Shown here piece by piece: positions 45,763-56,090 of a stretch of DNA of 64,000 nucleotides. The notes under the pieces are model-generated. The model saw only the letters and a list, made by a program, of their open reading frames with translations. It did not search any database and had not been told where the DNA came from. The DNA comes from Marinomonas sargassi. Lineage in GTDB: Bacteria > Pseudomonadota > Gammaproteobacteria > Pseudomonadales > Marinomonadaceae. The stretch lies in NCBI RefSeq assembly GCF_025716875.1, contig NZ_JAOVZB010000007.1, positions 1-64,000 on the forward strand, read 5' to 3'. The position numbers were made by a program, and so were the translations under genes. Within the stretch, counting starts at the first letter, position 1, and every line of letters starts with the position of its first letter.

Positions 45763-45937
45763 AATATTACTACGGCTTTATGCTTTAAAGTGACGGGTAG
45801 ATAGATTATTCTCATTTGACGTAAATGGGCTGTTGTTACCGAATAAGCATTAAGGTTCTCTTTGTTGTCGCTTATTTAATGAGCCTAACCGAATTATAAA
45901 AATGACACACCACACCAAATAGACGGAAGCTTTCAAA

Positions 45938-47206
45938 ATGGCAGAAGATATTAAGCAAGCTGCACTGGATTACCATGAATTTCCAGTTCCAGGCAAACTA
46001 AGCATTTCTATTACTACTGAGACAGCAACAGCACGAGACCTTGCTTTGGCATATAGCCCAGGTGTCGCTGAGCCATGTCGTGAAATCGATAAGGACCCTG
46101 AAGCGGCTTATCGTTATACGGGTAAAGGTAATCTGGTTGCAGTTATTTCTGATGGTTCTGCCATTCTTGGTTTAGGTAATCTAGGGCCGTTGGCAAGTAA
46201 ACCAGTGATGGAAGGTAAAGGCTTATTGTTTAAGCGTTTTGCAGGCATCAACTCAGTTGACGTGGAAGTAGAGTCAGAAAGTCCACAAGCTTTCATTGAT
46301 ACGGTTGCGCGTATTGCCAACACATATGGCGGCATTAACTTAGAAGATATTAAAGCACCAGAGTGTTTTGAAATTGAACGTCAGTTAATTGAGCGCTGTT
46401 CTATCCCAGTTTTTCATGATGATCAACACGGTACGGCAATTGTTACAGCTGCAGGTTTATTGAATGCCTTAGAAATTCAAGGTAAAGACATCACAACCGC
46501 TAAGATTGTATGTTTAGGTGCAGGCGCAGCAGCAACTGCTTGTATGAAGCTAATCATTGCTTGTGGCGCCCAGCGTGAAAATATTTTCGTTCTTGATCGT
46601 AAAGGGGTTATCCACTCTGGTCGCGAAGACCTGAACCAATTTAAAGCCATGTTTGCCATCGATACTGATAAGCGTACCTTAGATGACGCTATCGAAGGTG
46701 CGGATGTCTTTATCGGTGTATCTGGTCCGAATTTATTCTCAGCGGAACAGCTAGGTAAAATGGCGCCTAAGCCTGTTGTGTTTGCTTGTTCAAACCCTGA
46801 CCCAGAAATTAGCCCAGAATTAGCTCATCAAACTCGTGATGATTTGATTATGGCAACGGGCCGTTCTGATTACCCTAATCAGGTTAATAATGTGTTGGGC
46901 TTCCCATTCATTTTCCGTGGTGCGCTAGATGTACGTGCAACGAAAATCAATGAAGAGATGAAAGTTGCGGCAGTGCATGCATTGAAAGATCTTGCGAAAG
47001 AGGCTGCTCCTGCCGATGTAATAGAGGCCTACGGAGGCGCTGCATTAAGCTTTGGTAAAGAATATATTTTACCTAAGCCAATGGACTCTCGCTTGTTGAA
47101 CGTAGTTTCTGCAGCCGTTGCTCGTGCAGCTGTGGATTCGGGCGTAGCCAAACTTCCATACCCTGAGTTTTATCCGCTTGAGAATCTAGATCACTTTGGT
47201 GGTTAG
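45938..47206 (+). CDS. maeB: NADP-type malic enzyme, short form
   Basis: Oxidative decarboxylation of malate to pyruvate. The 422-residue protein has DYHEFPVPGKLSI, the malate/metal region YSPGVAEPCREI, GSAILGLGNLGPLASKPVMEGK, the metal-binding FHDDQHGTAIV and nucleotide fold KIVCLGAGAAATAC. It lacks the C-terminal phosphotransacetylase-like domain of enterobacterial MaeB, giving the short form common in Pseudomonas. NADP rather than NAD preference is inferred from family. It is monocistronic with a terminator after it. Confidence 0.95.
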   Translation: MAEDIKQAALDYHEFPVPGKLSISITTETATARDLALAYSPGVAEPCREIDKDPEAAYRYTGKGNLVAVISDGSAILGLGNLGPLASKPVMEGKGLLFKRFAGINSVDVEVESESPQAFIDTVARIANTYGGINLEDIKAPECFEIERQLIERCSIPVFHDDQHGTAIVTAAGLLNALEIQGKDITTAKIVCLGAGAAATACMKLIIACGAQRENIFVLDRKGVIHSGREDLNQFKAMFAIDTDKRTLDDAIEGADVFIGVSGPNLFSAEQLGKMAPKPVVFACSNPDPEISPELAHQTRDDLIMATGRSDYPNQVNNVLGFPFIFRGALDVRATKINEEMKVAAVHALKDLAKEAAPADVIEAYGGAALSFGKEYILPKPMDSRLLNVVSAAVARAAVDSGVAKLPYPEFYPLENLDHFGG

Positions 47207-47227
47207 TTGAGTCGATAATTAAATCTA

Positions 47228-47259
47228 AAAAAGGCGATACCCATTGGGATCGCCTTTTT
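47228..47259. terminator. Intrinsic terminator between maeB and mrcA
   Basis: AAAAAGGCGAT (47228-47238) pairs with ATCGCCTTTTT (47249-47259) with a 10-base loop. Flanking A and T runs allow use from both convergent genes. Confidence 0.9.
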
Positions 47260-47288
47260 ATTATGTCTGATTAATACAGCTTAGCGTT

Positions 47289-49736
47289 TCAAAATAGATT
47301 CTCTAGGGCACTATCTTGTTGCTCTTCTTCCTCAGTCGTCGAACTGTCCAGTTCTATGTTAGGCGTTTGCTCTGTGACTATTCGCTGAGCAGGAACATTG
47401 GCTTTTCTGAATACCTCGAAAATGGCGTTAGACTGCCCCGGTGCTGCTCTTTCACCAGTTTCTGGATCAATACGCACAGTGACAAGCGATGACGGTTTAT
47501 CTACATAGGCAGGATCACTACCTTGCAAGGCATAGCGCATATAGTCTATCCAAGGCGGAAGTGACATAGAGCCACCCCATTCTCCAGCACCTAGAGGAGA
47601 AGAGTTATCAAAGCCGCTCCATACAGAGGTCACTGTGTTACCGTTAAAGCCAGTGAACCAAGCATCTCTGCCATCATTTGTTGTTCCGGTTTTACCTGCT
47701 ATGTCATCACGTTTTAAAACGAGGGCGCGTCGACCTGTACCACGTTTTATTACGTCTCTCATAATGTCATAAATGATATAGGTGACTTCTGGGTCAAGTA
47801 CTCTCGGTGCAATAGGTAAGCTCAGAATGCCTTTTGGTGTTTCAAATAGTCCCATCTGAATTTCACTTTCAGAAGTCTTGTCTAATACAGTGCAGTTTTC
47901 ACATACGGTGACGGGGCTGGCCTCAAACAAGATGTTTTGGTCGCGATCAATTACCTTATCAATTAAGTAAGGTTGTACTTGGTAACCGCCATTAGAAAAG
48001 ACCGCATAACCAGTGGCGATTTGTAAAGGCGATAAATTGGCACTACCTAGGGATAAGGAAAGGTTATTCGGTAGTTCTGCTGGATCAAACCCAAAGCGGC
48101 GCAAGAAGTTGAGTGTAGGGCGTACACCTAAGCCGTCTAATAAGCGAACCGAAACGACGTTTTGCGAGCGATACAGTGCCTGTCGTAATCGCGTAGGGCC
48201 GTAGAACTTGCCGCCGTCATTGGTTGGGCGCCAAGCAGAAGATAAATTAGGGTCGTTAAATACCACAGGGGCATCATTGATAATGCTGGCCGCTGAAAAA
48301 CCTTCATTTAATGCGCTGGCATAGATAAAAGGTTTGAAGTTAGATCCGGGTTGGCGCTTAGATTGAGTTATGCGGTTAAACTTGTTTTCAAAGTAGTTAA
48401 ATCCACCGACAAGAGATTCAATAGCACCATTACTGCTGTTCAGAGAGATTAGAGCGCTTTGTACTTTAGGCTTTTGAGTTAATAACCAACCAAGCTCAGT
48501 ATTTGGGCGAACACGAATAATGTCGCCAGGAACGAGAATGTCGCTAGTGATTTTTGGAGCTTCTCCGCGAGAGTTTTCATCAATGTAAGGTCTTGCCCAC
48601 TTTAACGCATCCCAGACTAGAGTTGCTTGTTCACCATTTTCTAAACGTATATCAGCGCTCGTATCATCTGTTTTGATGACTAAAGCGGTTTGCCAGTCTT
48701 TAAATCCACTGATCTCTTTTAAAACGGCTGTTTGTTCTTCAAGCGGCGCCTCAATAAGATCTGGGCGAGTTTCGAGGGAGCCTCGGTAACCATGCCTCAT
48801 GTCGTAATTTAATACGTTATCTAGTATCGCAGCGTTGGCAACTTCTTGGTGGCCTGAATGTATTGTGGTGTAAACTGACATGCCCGTGTTATACAAGTCA
48901 TCACCAAACGTTTCATACAACTCTGAACGGACCATTTCTGCGACATAGTTGGCTTCTATGTCAGGAGTAACGCCATGATTTGTTGCTGTAACTGGCGCTT
49001 CCACGGCAAGCTGATAGTCCTCTTTATCAACCATACCAAGGGATAACATGCGTTGAAGTATCCAGTTACGGCGTATAACGGCACGAGATGGGTTAACAAC
49101 AGGGTTAAAGCGAGAAGGTGCTTTCGGTAAGCCTGCGAGCATGGCTAGTTGTGCTAGATCGAGCTCAGCAAGGGTTTTGCCGTAGTAAACTTGCGCAGCG
49201 GCTTCAAAGCCATAAGCGCGTTTGCCTAGGTAGATTTTATTGAAATACAACTCAAGAATTTCATGTTTACTGAGCTCTCTTTCCATTTTTAAAGAGATGA
49301 ATATTTCGGTAAATTTTCGAGTGAAGGTTTGTTCGAAAGAAAGGAAGTAGTTTCGAGCAACCTGCATGGTAATAGTACTACCACCACCTTGCTTTTGTCC
49401 GGTCGTGACTAGTTGAAAAACAGCGCGGCCTAAGCCCATTATATCGACGCCGGGGTGGTGGTAAAAATTGCTGTCTTCTGCAGCTAATATGGCGTGTTCA
49501 AGTGCTTTAGGAATATCTTCATAGCGGATAGGTGTTCGGCGTTGCTCGCCATACTCACCAATGAGTTTCTCGTCAGAGGTGTATATGCGTAGCGGTATTC
49601 TAAGCTCAATATCTTTTAGTTCATCCACGGTGGGGATGCTATCTTTAACATGATGATAGATTCCATAGGTGATTGCCATTGCAGAAAAAATACCCAACAG
49701 TCCTAGAAATACTAATATTTTGAATGTCTTTGCCAT
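47289..49736 (-). CDS. mrcA: Penicillin-binding protein 1A
   Basis: A bifunctional peptidoglycan synthase. The 815-residue protein has an N-terminal anchor (~5-27), a GT51 glycosyltransferase domain with catalytic AAEDSNFYHHPGVD, GGGSTITMQVARN and ELYFNKIYLG, an OB-like insert, and a transpeptidase with SKRQPGSNFKPF (SXXK serine and lysine), SQN in YRSQNVVS, and KTGTTNDGRDAWF. It is divergent from the hof-like cluster, matching the gammaproteobacterial ponA/pilM arrangement. Confidence 0.97.
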   Translation of the reverse strand: MAKTFKILVFLGLLGIFSAMAITYGIYHHVKDSIPTVDELKDIELRIPLRIYTSDEKLIGEYGEQRRTPIRYEDIPKALEHAILAAEDSNFYHHPGVDIMGLGRAVFQLVTTGQKQGGGSTITMQVARNYFLSFEQTFTRKFTEIFISLKMERELSKHEILELYFNKIYLGKRAYGFEAAAQVYYGKTLAELDLAQLAMLAGLPKAPSRFNPVVNPSRAVIRRNWILQRMLSLGMVDKEDYQLAVEAPVTATNHGVTPDIEANYVAEMVRSELYETFGDDLYNTGMSVYTTIHSGHQEVANAAILDNVLNYDMRHGYRGSLETRPDLIEAPLEEQTAVLKEISGFKDWQTALVIKTDDTSADIRLENGEQATLVWDALKWARPYIDENSRGEAPKITSDILVPGDIIRVRPNTELGWLLTQKPKVQSALISLNSSNGAIESLVGGFNYFENKFNRITQSKRQPGSNFKPFIYASALNEGFSAASIINDAPVVFNDPNLSSAWRPTNDGGKFYGPTRLRQALYRSQNVVSVRLLDGLGVRPTLNFLRRFGFDPAELPNNLSLSLGSANLSPLQIATGYAVFSNGGYQVQPYLIDKVIDRDQNILFEASPVTVCENCTVLDKTSESEIQMGLFETPKGILSLPIAPRVLDPEVTYIIYDIMRDVIKRGTGRRALVLKRDDIAGKTGTTNDGRDAWFTGFNGNTVTSVWSGFDNSSPLGAGEWGGSMSLPPWIDYMRYALQGSDPAYVDKPSSLVTVRIDPETGERAAPGQSNAIFEVFRKANVPAQRIVTEQTPNIELDSSTTEEEEQQDSALENLF

Positions 49737-49900
49737 GTGAATCCGATACCGATATATACAAAAAAGAAAAGATTATACCTAAGATATTTAGCGTGTGGCG
49801 GCTAACTTTGTATCTTGTGTATTATCCTTGTTAATAGAGGCCGTATGAAGCGGCCATTTACCTATTTAGCTTATTATTTCATGGATGAAGGATTAAGCTT

Positions 49901-50887
49901 ATGTTTATGCCCTACTTGGCGGCTATTTACTCGCAGCAAGGTTGCGAATACTGCCGCCCTTTTGAGATTGATAACAATCTTAGTCGTTTGAACTATGTGT
50001 CTGACGTTCTTCCTTGTGCGAACGAATTAGAAAGCATAAAGGATTCATTGATAGCTCCTCGTACAGGTAAAGATACCCGTTTGCTTGTGTTGGTTCCTGA
50101 TAGTTGGTTGTCCGTTTCAAGTCATTTTTCAGATGAACCTATACCATCAAAGTTATTGCCTTTGGCCTCACTAAGTCATGCCGTCGAAGTAACATTTTCT
50201 GCTCCTGAAACGGTATGGTTTGGTTTTCAATATCAAAAAGTGACTCAGCATAGTTTTGAGCTAAGGGTTGTTGCTTGTTCCGCTGAGTTAGCACAATCCC
50301 TTCTATCCCCCTTTTTGAGTCACTATAAAGCCTGTTTGTTGATGACATATGGGCAATGGCAAGCTTTAAAAGCGAGAGAGAAATCTTGGACTTGGTTAGT
50401 CAAAAAGAGCTTGTCTCATTACCAGTTTGGTAAAAAAGAGCGCCAGAAAACAAAAACACTATGGCTGACCTTATTGCTATCCAGTGCTTTTGTTCATTTG
50501 GGAGGTTATGTCTACTGGCAAGCGCTCACTGAGTTATCAGATGACGCCTTGCTCGAGAGCCATACCCTTCATCATAAAGCGTCAGATTGGATGAGTTCTA
50601 GTCTAGAAAATCGCTTCCTTTCAACTTCTTTAACTTTGTTCCAAGGTTTGTCTACATCCGCTTTTCCCCTTGTCATTAAGGTCAATGGGAATGACGCAAT
50701 GCTGCAGCTCATGGTTCCTGAAAATGACCTAGTTACTCTGCAAAAGAATTGGCAAGAACAGCATCCAGATTGGCGTATTGACCTTTCCCCTCATAATAAA
50801 GAAGCAAGAGCCTCGTTAGAGATATTCTCTCATTCGATTAATAAAGCGGAGGTATGGGATGTCTCTATCTCAAATCATCAAGATTGA
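49901..50887 (+). CDS. GspL/PilM-PilN-like inner-membrane protein (hof-type)
   Basis: A 328-residue protein in the place where pilM and pilN normally lie. Residues ~1-178 are cytoplasmic, with RLLVLVPDSWLSVSSHF and LPLASLSHAVEVTFSAPETV resembling the cytoplasmic domain of GspL. One membrane segment follows (~187-208), then a periplasmic ~115-residue part. This GspL-like layout equals a PilM-PilN fusion. The ATPase motifs of true PilM are not recognisable. GAAGGA (49887-49892) is the ribosome site. It overlaps the next gene by 29 bases. Assignment rests mainly on position and architecture. Confidence 0.65.
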   Translation: MFMPYLAAIYSQQGCEYCRPFEIDNNLSRLNYVSDVLPCANELESIKDSLIAPRTGKDTRLLVLVPDSWLSVSSHFSDEPIPSKLLPLASLSHAVEVTFSAPETVWFGFQYQKVTQHSFELRVVACSAELAQSLLSPFLSHYKACLLMTYGQWQALKAREKSWTWLVKKSLSHYQFGKKERQKTKTLWLTLLLSSAFVHLGGYVYWQALTELSDDALLESHTLHHKASDWMSSSLENRFLSTSLTLFQGLSTSAFPLVIKVNGNDAMLQLMVPENDLVTLQKNWQEQHPDWRIDLSPHNKEARASLEIFSHSINKAEVWDVSISNHQD

Positions 50888-51563
50888 TGTTAAGCGCTTT
50901 TTTGAGGTTACTCCTATCATTGTATTGTTGTGTCTTCTTCTACAGATAGGTATCTGGGTTGTTCTGGTTTTTCAATCACAGCAAACTCTAGAGCGGAACG
51001 AAAATAAGAAATACCGTGAAGCAAAAGAATGGAACGACATTGTTCGACAGTCTCAACTCATAAAAAATTATCAATACAATCAACCTAGCTGGTTGATCTT
51101 TTCTGCAGATGATAGGTCTTCGCCCTCTAAGAGCTTCATTATTAAAGGGCAAGCTTCTTTAGAAGAGTGGCAGGCATTGTTGGATTCAATACAGCAAGAG
51201 GTTTCTGTCAGTTTAGCCTCATTGCAATGGCAGTACATGAGCTTGGAAGGCTGGTTTGGAGAGTTGGAGTTTCATGTTCGGTCACCTAAAAAAACTCATC
51301 CATATTACGATTGGCTGCCTGTGCGAATGACTTCCGCTTCTTCACTAAATACACCATGGCGTTTGGTTTCGGTTATCAGAGTAGATAAAAAAGTATCTGC
51401 TTTATTACAGAACCAAAATGATGGTTATTGGGTGAAAGAGGGAGACTGGTTGCCTTCCTTGGGCGTCAAGGTTCATTCGGTTTCAGAAGAAAGAGTCACT
51501 ATTCTTGCTAAGAATGGACAGAAGCGAGTGATTAATAGGCAAAGTTCTGGAGGCGATAAATGA
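50859..51563 (+). CDS. PilO-PilP/GspM-like inner-membrane protein (hof-type)
   Basis: A 234-residue protein: a short cytoplasmic N-terminus, a membrane segment (~17-38, TPIIVLLCLLLQIGIWVVLV), a coiled-coil stretch, a ferredoxin-like middle region (KSFIIKGQASLEEWQALLDS...) and a C-terminal small beta domain (LVSVIRVDKKVSALLQN to RVTILAKNGQKRVI) that resembles the homology region of PilP/GspC, which contacts the secretin. It therefore looks like PilO and PilP merged in one chain. It overlaps its neighbours at both ends, so translation of the three genes is coupled. Confidence 0.65.
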   Translation: MSLSQIIKIDVKRFFEVTPIIVLLCLLLQIGIWVVLVFQSQQTLERNENKKYREAKEWNDIVRQSQLIKNYQYNQPSWLIFSADDRSSPSKSFIIKGQASLEEWQALLDSIQQEVSVSLASLQWQYMSLEGWFGELEFHVRSPKKTHPYYDWLPVRMTSASSLNTPWRLVSVIRVDKKVSALLQNQNDGYWVKEGDWLPSLGVKVHSVSEERVTILAKNGQKRVINRQSSGGDK

Positions 51564-52753
51564 ATAGATCAGTGAGAAGGCGTAGGTCATCTCTTTTATT
51601 GTTTGTTTTACTGTCTTCGGTAGTGCGCCCTAGTTGGTCAATGGATGTGTACGTTGAGGCGCGGCCCATTCAAGAGGTACTTCCTTGGTTGGCATCAGAA
51701 ATGGGTGAAAGCCTGATCATTAGCCCCGAAATTCAGAATGTTTTAACTTTAACGATTAAGGATGCCAGTTGGGAGGAGGTGATTGAAGCCGTTGCCCAGC
51801 AGCCAGATATTCATCTTGAGTGGCAAGGGCGGGTGGCAATACTTATGCCTCAACGAGTAGATTTAGTCGAACAGGTTGAGCAGAAACGCTCATGTCCACA
51901 TTATTATTGGACTCTTAAGCATGCCAAGGCAGAAACAGTTGGTAAGCATATACAAACATTACAACCTGATCTCTCTTTTGTTGTTGATGATAGGACTAAT
52001 TCTATTGTCGCAATATCTTGTGATGACACTAAGCTTATTCAAGGCACCTTGTCTTGGCTCGACACGCCATTAAAGCAAATAGAAATCAGCGCACAAATTG
52101 CGCAAGTAAGCCGAAGCGTGCAATCCCAGTTAGGAGTAGATTGGCAAATGACGCTATCGGATGGCGTTAGATCTTCGTTGGGTGGTGCCGTGGATCTAGG
52201 TGCATTAGTTCCCACGTCAAGCTTAACTTCCTCTGTGTTTGGCGGTTCTGGTTTATTGAGCTTGACTCTAGACCTAATGGAGAGTGAAGGCTTTGCCAAT
52301 ATTATTTCTAAACCAAGGATCGTCACGTCAGAAGGGCAAACTGCCAAAATTGAATCTGGTACAGAAATCCCATACCAAACCGTCAGTGATGACACTGTCA
52401 GTGTCGAATTTCGTCAAGCTGCTCTGGTATTAGAGGTAACACCTTTCGTGAAAGATGGGGGGAATATTTTGCTATCGTTAAGTATCCATCAAGACTCGGT
52501 TGGCGAGTTGGTCAATGGTGTGCCCAGTTTAGAGACGAATAGGCTAAACACGCAGGTGCTGGTTAAGAATGAAGACACTTTAGTGTTAGGTGGCATTTTT
52601 AGAGAAGAGACTTTTGAGTCTGAGAGCCATGTTCCTTTCTTTAGTGATATTCCATTACTAGGCAGCTTGTTTAAAAGGCGTACAGAACAACAAGAAAAGG
52701 TTGAATTACTTGTATTTATTACTCCAAAGCTGCTACAAATGGTAGATAATTAG
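51560..52753 (+). CDS. HofQ/PilQ-like secretin, short form
   Basis: A 397-residue outer-membrane secretin with a signal peptide (~1-28), an STN/N0-like domain (EARPIQEVLPWLASEMGE, ~30-95), an N1-type domain (~110-165, YYWTLKHAKAETVGKHI) and a secretin core (~215-395) with QLGVDWQ, NIISKPRIVTSEGQTAKIESG-type sequence, VPSLETNRLNTQVLVKNEDT and VPFFSDIPLLGSLF. The size is close to E. coli HofQ and far below PilQ (~700). AMIN domains and a second N1 are missing. The DNA-uptake or pilus role is inferred from synteny upstream of aroK. Confidence 0.88.
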   Translation: MNRSVRRRRSSLLLFVLLSSVVRPSWSMDVYVEARPIQEVLPWLASEMGESLIISPEIQNVLTLTIKDASWEEVIEAVAQQPDIHLEWQGRVAILMPQRVDLVEQVEQKRSCPHYYWTLKHAKAETVGKHIQTLQPDLSFVVDDRTNSIVAISCDDTKLIQGTLSWLDTPLKQIEISAQIAQVSRSVQSQLGVDWQMTLSDGVRSSLGGAVDLGALVPTSSLTSSVFGGSGLLSLTLDLMESEGFANIISKPRIVTSEGQTAKIESGTEIPYQTVSDDTVSVEFRQAALVLEVTPFVKDGGNILLSLSIHQDSVGELVNGVPSLETNRLNTQVLVKNEDTLVLGGIFREETFESESHVPFFSDIPLLGSLFKRRTEQQEKVELLVFITPKLLQMVDN

Positions 52754-52795
52754 GCATAAGTCTAAATCTATTTTATATCAACTTAATTGAAGACA

Positions 52796-53344
52796 ATGAA
52801 AAAAGCTCCCAATATTATTTTAGTAGGCCCGATGGGCGCAGGAAAAACGACAATTGGCCGTTTGCTTTCTCAAGCCATGGGTAAAGAATTTTATGATCTG
52901 GATAAGGTTATAGAAGATAATGCTGGTGCAGATATCCCCTGGATTTTTGAAAGAGAAGGCGAGGACGGTTTCCGCAAACGTGAGACTCAAGCACTCTCTT
53001 CGTTAGTGCAATCAGACAAAGAGAATTGCGTACTGGCGACAGGTGGCGGCATAGTGATGCGAGATGAAAATAGAAGCATCCTGAATGATGGCTCTGTCGT
53101 TGTCTATTTATATGCTTCTGTATCTCAACAGCTTTACAGAACATCAAAAAGCTCACATCGCCCTCTATTGCAGACAGGTGACCCAAAAGCCACCTTGCGT
53201 AAATTGTTTGAAGTACGAGACCCTTTATACCGAGAAGTTGCAACGCTTGTTGTCGAGACGGATGCGCGTCATCCTAAATCGGTTGCGAATAAAGTTTTAG
53301 ACGCAATAAAACGTCATTTAAATACGGAGACTTCTATATCCTAA
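52796..53344 (+). CDS. aroK: Shikimate kinase
   Basis: Phosphorylates shikimate in the aromatic amino-acid pathway. A 182-residue P-loop kinase: [14 protein letters not shown] (Walker A), FYDLDKVIE with the substrate Asp, [16 protein letters not shown] and the lid region SHRPLLQTG. The ATG at 52796 is chosen over an in-frame TTG at 52787 because it gives the family N-terminus. Its stop overlaps the aroB start in TAATG. Confidence 0.96.
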   Translation: MKKAPNIILVGPMGAGKTTIGRLLSQAMGKEFYDLDKVIEDNAGADIPWIFEREGEDGFRKRETQALSSLVQSDKENCVLATGGGIVMRDENRSILNDGSVVVYLYASVSQQLYRTSKSSHRPLLQTGDPKATLRKLFEVRDPLYREVATLVVETDARHPKSVANKVLDAIKRHLNTETSIS

Positions 53345-54450
53345 TGCGTACGTTAACTGTTGATTTGGGTGATCGTAGCTACCCTATTTATATTGGTAAT
53401 GGCATTCGCCAAAACAAAGAATTATTTGATGATGCGATACATGGCAAACAGGTCATGATTGTTACTAACGATACCATTGCACCTTTGTACCTTGACGCTA
53501 TGGTTGCCATGTTATCCGTAGACTATAAAGTGGACACATGCATTTTGCCGGATGGAGAGGTGTATAAAACACTGGAAACTTACGGCTCCATTATGACGGC
53601 GTTATTGGAAGCTAAACATAACAGAACAACGACCATTATCGCATTAGGTGGTGGTGTAGTTGGTGATATGGCGGGTTATGCTGCTGCTACTTATCAGCGC
53701 GGCGTGCCCTTCATTCAAGTACCTACCACTCTATTGTCACAGGTGGACTCCTCTGTTGGTGGAAAAACTGGCGTTAATCACCCATTAGGCAAAAACATGA
53801 TAGGGGCGTTTTACCAGCCTCAAGCGGTCATAATTGATACAGAAACATTGTCTAGTCTGCCTTCGCGAGAGTTGTCTGCAGGCATGGCTGAAGTGATTAA
53901 GTATGGTTTAATTTGTGATGCGCCTTTCTTTGATTGGTTAGAGCAGGAAATGCCTGACCTTATGTCACTTGATAATGACAAAATTAGTGACGCCATTTAT
54001 CGTTCTTGTGTTGCTAAAGCGAACGTCGTTGCCCAAGATGAAAGAGAAGGCGGCATCCGAGCTATTTTAAATCTAGGTCATACATTTGGTCATGCCATCG
54101 AGACAGAAATGGGTTACGGAAATTGGTTGCATGGTGAAGCTGTCGCTGCAGGTAGTGTTTTAGCCGTTGATTTATCTTGGCGTATGGGAAATCTGACGGA
54201 TCAAGATGTAGAACGCTCTATCAATCTGTTTGAAGCGGCCAACCTACCTGTATTACCACCTGTTAATATGACTTTGGATAGTTTTATTGAGCGTATGGCG
54301 CTGGATAAAAAAGTACTGGACGGTAACCTGAGGTTAGTCTTGTTAGATTCTTTAGGTGATGCGATAGTGACCTCAGACTTTCCAATGGAAAGCTTTAATG
54401 ACTGTATTCTTGATGCCCTTGAAGCTAGCAAAAGTGTTAGCTCGAGTTAA
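53344..54450 (+). CDS. aroB: 3-dehydroquinate synthase
   Basis: Converts DAHP to 3-dehydroquinate, using NAD and zinc or cobalt. The 368-residue protein has [52 protein letters not shown], the metal ligands in EVIKYG and [11 protein letters not shown], and HGEAVAAG. It is coupled to aroK through a one-base overlap, and the order aroK-aroB-damX is conserved in gammaproteobacteria. Confidence 0.97.
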   Translation: MRTLTVDLGDRSYPIYIGNGIRQNKELFDDAIHGKQVMIVTNDTIAPLYLDAMVAMLSVDYKVDTCILPDGEVYKTLETYGSIMTALLEAKHNRTTTIIALGGGVVGDMAGYAAATYQRGVPFIQVPTTLLSQVDSSVGGKTGVNHPLGKNMIGAFYQPQAVIIDTETLSSLPSRELSAGMAEVIKYGLICDAPFFDWLEQEMPDLMSLDNDKISDAIYRSCVAKANVVAQDEREGGIRAILNLGHTFGHAIETEMGYGNWLHGEAVAAGSVLAVDLSWRMGNLTDQDVERSINLFEAANLPVLPPVNMTLDSFIERMALDKKVLDGNLRLVLLDSLGDAIVTSDFPMESFNDCILDALEASKSVSSS

Positions 54451-54478
54451 TCTTTTGTGACCTTGTTGAAGGACTATT

Positions 54479-55999
54479 ATGCCTAAGCCAGAGTTCCAGT
54501 TTGACCTAGAGGATGCCCTTGATCAGCCCTCAAAAGCAGCGCTGAGGGACCCTTTTGGCTCAAAAGATGTGTCGGTTTACTTTGCTTCAGAAGAAGGTAA
54601 CCAGCAGCTGGCTTTACTTGAACATTTAAGTCGTTACAGCAATTTGCTTTCTGTTGTTCAAGGTCCTCAGGGAAGCGGTAAAAGCCGATTCTTGATGGAG
54701 TTCTCTCGCCATCAAGATGAAACTACTGTGGTGAGTCATGTAAAAGGCACCATGTTGATGACAGCGGGTCAGCTGTTACAAGCAATATATGCAGGCTTTG
54801 CTGGCCATTTCTCACAACCCCCTAATGAAGCGACTTTTGGTCCTTTGTTAAAATTTTCCCATGAATTGGATGAGCAGGGACAAGCCGCTCTGGTATTAAT
54901 TGATAATGCTCAGGAGCTCAATACAGATGCTGTGAGTATGTTGTTGGACATGATGTCGTTAGCGACAGACAGCCAAACAGTGCCCCATGTCGTGCTATTC
55001 AGTGAATATTCTCTTGCGCGGAATTTAGATGCTTATCAAAGCTCTCGTTACGAGCAACTTAGTCATGCTCTGACGTTGGCACCCTATTCATTAGAACAAA
55101 CAAGAGCTTATTTGCTTCACCGTGTTCGTGCTATTGGTGGTGAAATTAATCTGCCATTCACGGATAAACAGGTCGCCAAGATACATCAAGAATCTGGTGG
55201 TTACCCGGGGCGTATCAATACTTCAGCTCAAGCTATGATGGGGATAGGGAGTAAGCCTGCAAAAAAAGGTATGCGACTCAACCTAGCAATGGGCTTCCCT
55301 CTCGTTCACATGGCACTTTTATCTATTGTCATGCTGGGCATCTTGGTTGTTGCTTTGTTTTCTGGTCAGTCAGATGAGACACCTACCGCGACAGATCGAA
55401 CCGCTAATGTTATTCCTTTGAGCCCTAGGCAAGGTCAATCCTCAGAGGAAACCATTGCTCGTATTGATGCCATGCAAAAGCGAATCGGTCAAAGTGATCC
55501 TTTGGTTTTACCTCCAATACAATCTGGAACTGTGCTGCCACCTATTAGTACCTCGGCAGTAGCCACACCAACACCAGAACCTACTACAATACCTACAGCA
55601 CCTATTCGATCAGAAGCGCCTTTGTTAGAACCAGCTCCTGTTGCTCCTGTAACTACCCCAGCTATTGAAGTAGCACCAGCAGTCGAACAGCAAGATGCTT
55701 TTGACAAAAGCCAATGGTGGCTATCGCAAAACCCTAATCGATATACGCTGCAATTATTGGGGACGCATAATAAAGGCACAGTGCAAAGTTTTATCCGAGA
55801 TCAGGGTAGTGTGGATGCATTGGGCTATTTTAAGTCGACCCACCAAAATAAAGATTGGTATGTTGTCGTGTATGGTTCTTACCAGAATCGAAGTGAAGCG
55901 ATTGCAGCCTCTGAAAACCTTCCTAAAGACCTCCGTGATCTTAATCCATGGGCAAGAAGTGCTCGTGGGATACAAGACGACATTAGAAAAGCGCAGTAA
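54479..55999 (+). CDS. damX: DamX-like AAA/SPOR cell-division protein
   Basis: A 506-residue inner-membrane protein. The N-terminal ~260 residues are an ExeA-like AAA domain with Walker A GPQGSGKSRF and Walker B AALVLIDNAQE; many enterobacterial DamX proteins are shorter here. One membrane segment follows (~280-302), then a Pro/Thr-rich periplasmic linker and a C-terminal SPOR domain (NRYTLQLLGTHNKGT to YVVVYGSYQNRSEA). SPOR domains target it to septal peptidoglycan. It sits after aroB and before gltB, as in pseudomonads. Confidence 0.88.
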   Translation: MPKPEFQFDLEDALDQPSKAALRDPFGSKDVSVYFASEEGNQQLALLEHLSRYSNLLSVVQGPQGSGKSRFLMEFSRHQDETTVVSHVKGTMLMTAGQLLQAIYAGFAGHFSQPPNEATFGPLLKFSHELDEQGQAALVLIDNAQELNTDAVSMLLDMMSLATDSQTVPHVVLFSEYSLARNLDAYQSSRYEQLSHALTLAPYSLEQTRAYLLHRVRAIGGEINLPFTDKQVAKIHQESGGYPGRINTSAQAMMGIGSKPAKKGMRLNLAMGFPLVHMALLSIVMLGILVVALFSGQSDETPTATDRTANVIPLSPRQGQSSEETIARIDAMQKRIGQSDPLVLPPIQSGTVLPPISTSAVATPTPEPTTIPTAPIRSEAPLLEPAPVAPVTTPAIEVAPAVEQQDAFDKSQWWLSQNPNRYTLQLLGTHNKGTVQSFIRDQGSVDALGYFKSTHQNKDWYVVVYGSYQNRSEAIAASENLPKDLRDLNPWARSARGIQDDIRKAQ

Positions 56000-56044
56000 T
56001 TGAAAAGAATTTTTTGATTGCTGTGTTATTGCTTTCAATAAACA

Positions 56045-56090
56045 CCTGATAAAAATCATACAGAAACATAAAGTTTGAGTATTTATCAGG
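56045..56090. repeat. Inverted repeat downstream of damX
   Basis: CCTGATAAA (56045-56053) and TTTATCAGG (56082-56090) are perfect arms separated by 28 bases. There is no T-run, so it is a possible 3'-end structure of damX or a binding site. Confidence 0.4.
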
